Part shown: positions 61,615 to 64,000 of the stretch, piece after piece
Position numbering within the stretch: the stretch's first letter is position 1
Layout of the letters: every line of letters starts with the position of its first letter
NCBI GenBank assembly: GCA_024434115.1
Contig: QMIT01000001.1
Location: 62,001-126,000, forward strand
Direction: 5' to 3'
Origin: Chloroflexota bacterium
Lineage (GTDB): Bacteria; Chloroflexota; Anaerolineae; Aggregatilineales; J027
DNA length: 64,000 nucleotides
Program-made: the position numbers and the translations under genes
Notes under the pieces: generated by a model
Databases searched by the model: none
Seen by the model: only the letters and a program-made list of their open reading frames with translations
What the model was told of the DNA's origin: nothing

Positions 61615-62769
61615 ATGCTGGCGGTATTGGTGGGAGCGATGCTGGTTGCTGTGCAGACCCGCCTAAAATATACCTATGGCAAACCATTGGGTGAAGATTA
61701 TCAGGCCCACCCGATTGGCCTCTATCTATTGATGGCTCTTTCGGTTGTGGTGGCTAACTTTATCATCTTGATACTCATTCGTGTAGGGCTAAAATTGACG
61801 GTTGCCCTACGTCAGTTGTTAATCTTATGGCTGGCAACCGCCGCCACTACAGGATTGGCATGGCTGTTCATTCCAGCATTGTCGCAACTTCAGTTGGCCT
61901 ACTTTGCGGGGGCTGCTGTGCTTTTTGCGCCATGTGTCACGGTGATTCCCGCCATGTGGAAAGGTTCTGACGGCGAACCCGTCTCATTCCATCTTGCCAA
62001 ACTTTGGAGTTATCGGGTTCTACTGCTCATTTGGCTGCGGTATAACATTTTGGCCCGCTATAGCCAAGCCACTTTAGGGATTTTGTGGATTATCCTGCTG
62101 CCCCTTGCGACCTCCGGGGTGCTGGCCTTTGTTTTTTCGGAGTTTTTGCGAATTGGTGTAACCACGTCCGACGTTCCCTTTGTGACGTTCTTTTTGGCGG
62201 CGTTGGTTCCGTGGACACTTTTTCAACAGAGCATTACCAAAGGCTCGACCAGCATCTTTAACCAGATTGGGTTGATCATTCAGGTTTATTTCCCGCGTGA
62301 GATTTTGGTCTTGGTTACATTGGGCGAGGCACTGGTAGATGTATTTTTTATGTTCCTCGCCATGTTGCTTATTAATGCCATAAGTGGGGTTTGGCCGAAC
62401 TGGTTCTATCTCTATCTGCCCCTGTTGATTTTGATACAGGGCGTTTTTATGTTGGGCCTGATGCTATTTTTGGGATCGTTGAGCGTGTTGGTGCGTGACA
62501 TCCCGCAGTTGGTGGGGGTGGTGATGCAGCTCTTGTTTTATATGTCCCCCATTTTGTATCCGGCCTCATTTATCCCGGAGCGCTATCGGTTTATTTTGGC
62601 AATCAACCCATTGGTGCCGTTATTCCAAGCCTATCGGGATGTGATTGTATATGCCAAGACACCCGATTTTTCGACCCTGTATTTTCCGTTGGTCGTTTCG
62701 ATCATCGTGTTATTTATGGGCTATGTCTATTTTAAATCCAAAGAAGATGGTTTTGCGGATCGTCTATGA
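61615..62769 (+). CDS. ABC-2 polysaccharide exporter permease (Wzm-like) with N-terminal membrane extension
   Basis: 384 residues from ATG 61615. The frame stays open upstream to 61516, but starts there (61531, 61540) collide with the divergent gene. Residues 1-125 hold about four membrane helices that usual Wzm proteins lack; GSDGEPVSFHLAKLW is the link. Residues about 140-384 are the ABC-2 permease: LLIWLRYNILARYSQATLGILW, PFVTFFLAALVPWTLFQ, LSVLVRDIPQLVGVVMQL and FYMSPILYP. Its partner ATPase follows with an ATGA overlap. It exports lipid-linked polysaccharide across the cytoplasmic membrane. Confidence 0.85.
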   Translation: MLAVLVGAMLVAVQTRLKYTYGKPLGEDYQAHPIGLYLLMALSVVVANFIILILIRVGLKLTVALRQLLILWLATAATTGLAWLFIPALSQLQLAYFAGAAVLFAPCVTVIPAMWKGSDGEPVSFHLAKLWSYRVLLLIWLRYNILARYSQATLGILWIILLPLATSGVLAFVFSEFLRIGVTTSDVPFVTFFLAALVPWTLFQQSITKGSTSIFNQIGLIIQVYFPREILVLVTLGEALVDVFFMFLAMLLINAISGVWPNWFYLYLPLLILIQGVFMLGLMLFLGSLSVLVRDIPQLVGVVMQLLFYMSPILYPASFIPERYRFILAINPLVPLFQAYRDVIVYAKTPDFSTLYFPLVVSIIVLFMGYVYFKSKEDGFADRL

Positions 62770-63659
62770 CTTCACTAATTGAACCCATTATCGTGGCTGA
62801 CCACGTTTCTAAACGGTATGCCCAAAATGAAAGTCGTACCAGCTTACGGCATGAATTTAATGACATTGCCAAGCGGTTTTTGAAGCAGTCCATTGCCCGC
62901 AAGCCTGTTGAGCCATTTTGGGCGCTGCGGGATGTGTCCTTTACTGTTCCGGCGGGGCAAACCGTTGGCATTGTAGGGCGTAATGGGTCTGGCAAAAGCA
63001 CTCTGTTCCGAACCTTGTGCGGGATTACTCACCCGACGGAAGGGTATGTGTCGGTGCGTGGTCGTTTCTCAACATTGATCGCTTTGGGGGCAGGGTTTAA
63101 TCAGGAGCGCAGTGGACGCGAGAATATCTACCTGAGTGCAGCAATTCAAGGGGTTCCCCCGCGTGAGATTGAACATGCGATCCATGACATTATTGAGTTT
63201 GCGGAATTGGGCCAGTTTATTGACTTGCCGGTGAAACGATATTCCAGCGGGATGTATGCCCGACTTGGCTTTAGTATCGCGGTGCATCTGAAGCCGGATA
63301 TTTTGTTTGTAGACGAAATCTTGGCGGTAGGGGATGCGGCATTTCAGGATAAGTGTATTGAGCGGATTTTGCAGATGAAAGCCGGTGGGCTGACCATGCT
63401 CATTGTGACCCACCAGACCGCCCAAGTAATAAAACTGTGTGATCGGGCGATTTGGCTGCATAAGGGCCGCATGATGATGGACGGGGACACCAAGGAGGTG
63501 ATGGAGAAATATCACCAGATGATTTATGAAACCGAAATCCTGCCGACCCTCACTACGCCATCAGAGGCGACACCCGTAACGACACCTGAGCCAACAGCCG
63601 AGGCAGGGTCGGAGGTTCAATCAGAACCCCTTACGTTAAGTACCCCCGATGCGCCGTAA
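62766..63659 (+). CDS. ABC polysaccharide exporter ATPase (Wzt-like)
   Basis: 297 residues. Walker A GRNGSGKST, a Q-loop near GAGFNQERSGRENIYL, signature YSSGMYARLGFS, Walker B DILFVDEILAVGD and H-loop THQ are all present. The N-terminal ASKRY-type tyrosine start and length place it in the Wzt/TagH group. After the ATPase domain there is only a Thr/Pro/Glu tail of about 45 residues, not a carbohydrate-binding domain, so export would not depend on end-group recognition by Wzt. The last 24 nt overlap the convergent TPR gene. Confidence 0.93.
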   Translation: MTSLIEPIIVADHVSKRYAQNESRTSLRHEFNDIAKRFLKQSIARKPVEPFWALRDVSFTVPAGQTVGIVGRNGSGKSTLFRTLCGITHPTEGYVSVRGRFSTLIALGAGFNQERSGRENIYLSAAIQGVPPREIEHAIHDIIEFAELGQFIDLPVKRYSSGMYARLGFSIAVHLKPDILFVDEILAVGDAAFQDKCIERILQMKAGGLTMLIVTHQTAQVIKLCDRAIWLHKGRMMMDGDTKEVMEKYHQMIYETEILPTLTTPSEATPVTTPEPTAEAGSEVQSEPLTLSTPDAP

Positions 63660-64000
63660 GGCAATCGCGGCCAGTTCATAGTTAGGGTTGCGCTGAAGGG
63701 CTTCTTGATATTCCGTCTGAGCCAAAGCGTAATTCCCCTGAATTTCGTAGACGCGCCCCAAATAGTAATACATCTCTTCGACATACGAAGTCGTCTTGAG
63801 GGTGCTGTTGACCAGTGTCCGCACATCTTCAAGGCGACTGGTTTGCAGTAGGGCTTCGAATACGCCATATTGATACCAGAAAAACCGATAAGGTAGGCCA
63901 AGATCAAGGGCTTGTTGATAGGCAGTCACGGCTTCGGGGTAGCGACCGATGGAGGTCAGTGATGTCCCCAAATTTGACCACACATAGGGATTTTCGGGGT
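63636..64000 (-). CDS. TPR-repeat protein, C-terminal part
   Basis: The frame enters from beyond 64000 and ends at TAA 63636-63638, giving about the last 121 residues. It has tetratricopeptide units: VWSNLGTSLTSIGRYPEAVTAYQQALDLG and MYYYLGRVYEIQGNYALAQTEYQEALQRNPNYELA. TPR proteins bind partners and are frequent beside polysaccharide clusters. It overlaps the end of the Wzt-like gene by 24 nt on the other strand. The rest of the protein is outside the window. Confidence 0.88.
   Translation of the reverse strand, partial: PENPYVWSNLGTSLTSIGRYPEAVTAYQQALDLGLPYRFFWYQYGVFEALLQTSRLEDVRTLVNSTLKTTSYVEEMYYYLGRVYEIQGNYALAQTEYQEALQRNPNYELAAIALRRIGGT

Overview
The window looks like a chromosomal segment of a Chloroflexota bacterium, probably of the Anaerolineae type. 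This is inferred from gene content, not from a marker gene: a coenzyme F420 operon beside an F420-dependent LLM oxidoreductase, many DUF2723/GT39-like membrane glycosyltransferases, membrane-anchored proteins on Thr/Pro stalks, 14-blade WD40 proteins, very short Flp-type pilins, and large secreted modular proteins. I saw no rRNA, tRNA, CRISPR array, transposase or phage gene.

Region 1 (1-23.8 kb) is metabolic. It holds a XdhD-like molybdopterin hydroxylase (1444-4431), a short operon of LLM oxidoreductase, hotdog thioesterase, membrane glycosyltransferase and antitoxin-like gene (8828 down to 4526), a cassette of three small soluble proteins flanked by repeats (8880-10695), and the F420 operon npdG-cofE-nitroreductase-cofD-cofC (14465 down to 10765). 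On the plus strand follow a YgeW-type carbamoyltransferase, carbamate kinase, a threonine-synthase-like enzyme, a GT2 glycosyltransferase, a second fold-type-II PLP enzyme, an unrecognised protein, an OGG-fold glycosylase-like protein and an SsnA aminohydrolase. XdhD, YgeW, carbamate kinase, a PLP lyase-like enzyme and SsnA are also neighbours in the E. coli yge/ygf purine-catabolism cluster, so an anaerobic purine or ureido-compound pathway that ends in ATP from carbamoyl phosphate is a reasonable reading.

Region 2 (23.8-39.2 kb) is mixed: a secreted beta-helix protein, rsmI, a KaiC-like ATPase with two tandem stalk proteins, a parvulin lipoprotein, a Rab-like small GTPase with a degraded switch II and its unknown neighbour, an Lrp regulator with a methionine gamma-lyase-like enzyme, a secreted WD40 protein, an MltG-like protein with a LysM domain, and two tiny Flp pilins each closed by an almost identical terminator.

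Region 3 (39.2-64 kb) is surface-directed: a tightly packed operon for a methylated glycan (dual-domain glycosyltransferase, three methyltransferases of which one carries a long coiled coil, and a DUF2723 membrane protein), three large secreted proteins (a TolB-like propeller protein, a metzincin protease and a subtilase), a GT2 enzyme, an ECF sigma stress operon with a PspC protein, and a Wzm/Wzt polysaccharide exporter with WecG- and GT39-like enzymes. The three secreted proteins and the beta-helix protein share one C-terminal FG-GAP-like module of about 260 residues. Three of these four also carry a separate beta-sandwich module that moves between the N- and C-terminus.

Dispersed elements include four identical-length (32 bp) hairpin repeats, a pair of 52-bp direct repeats that contain terminators, and two C-rich inverted repeats.
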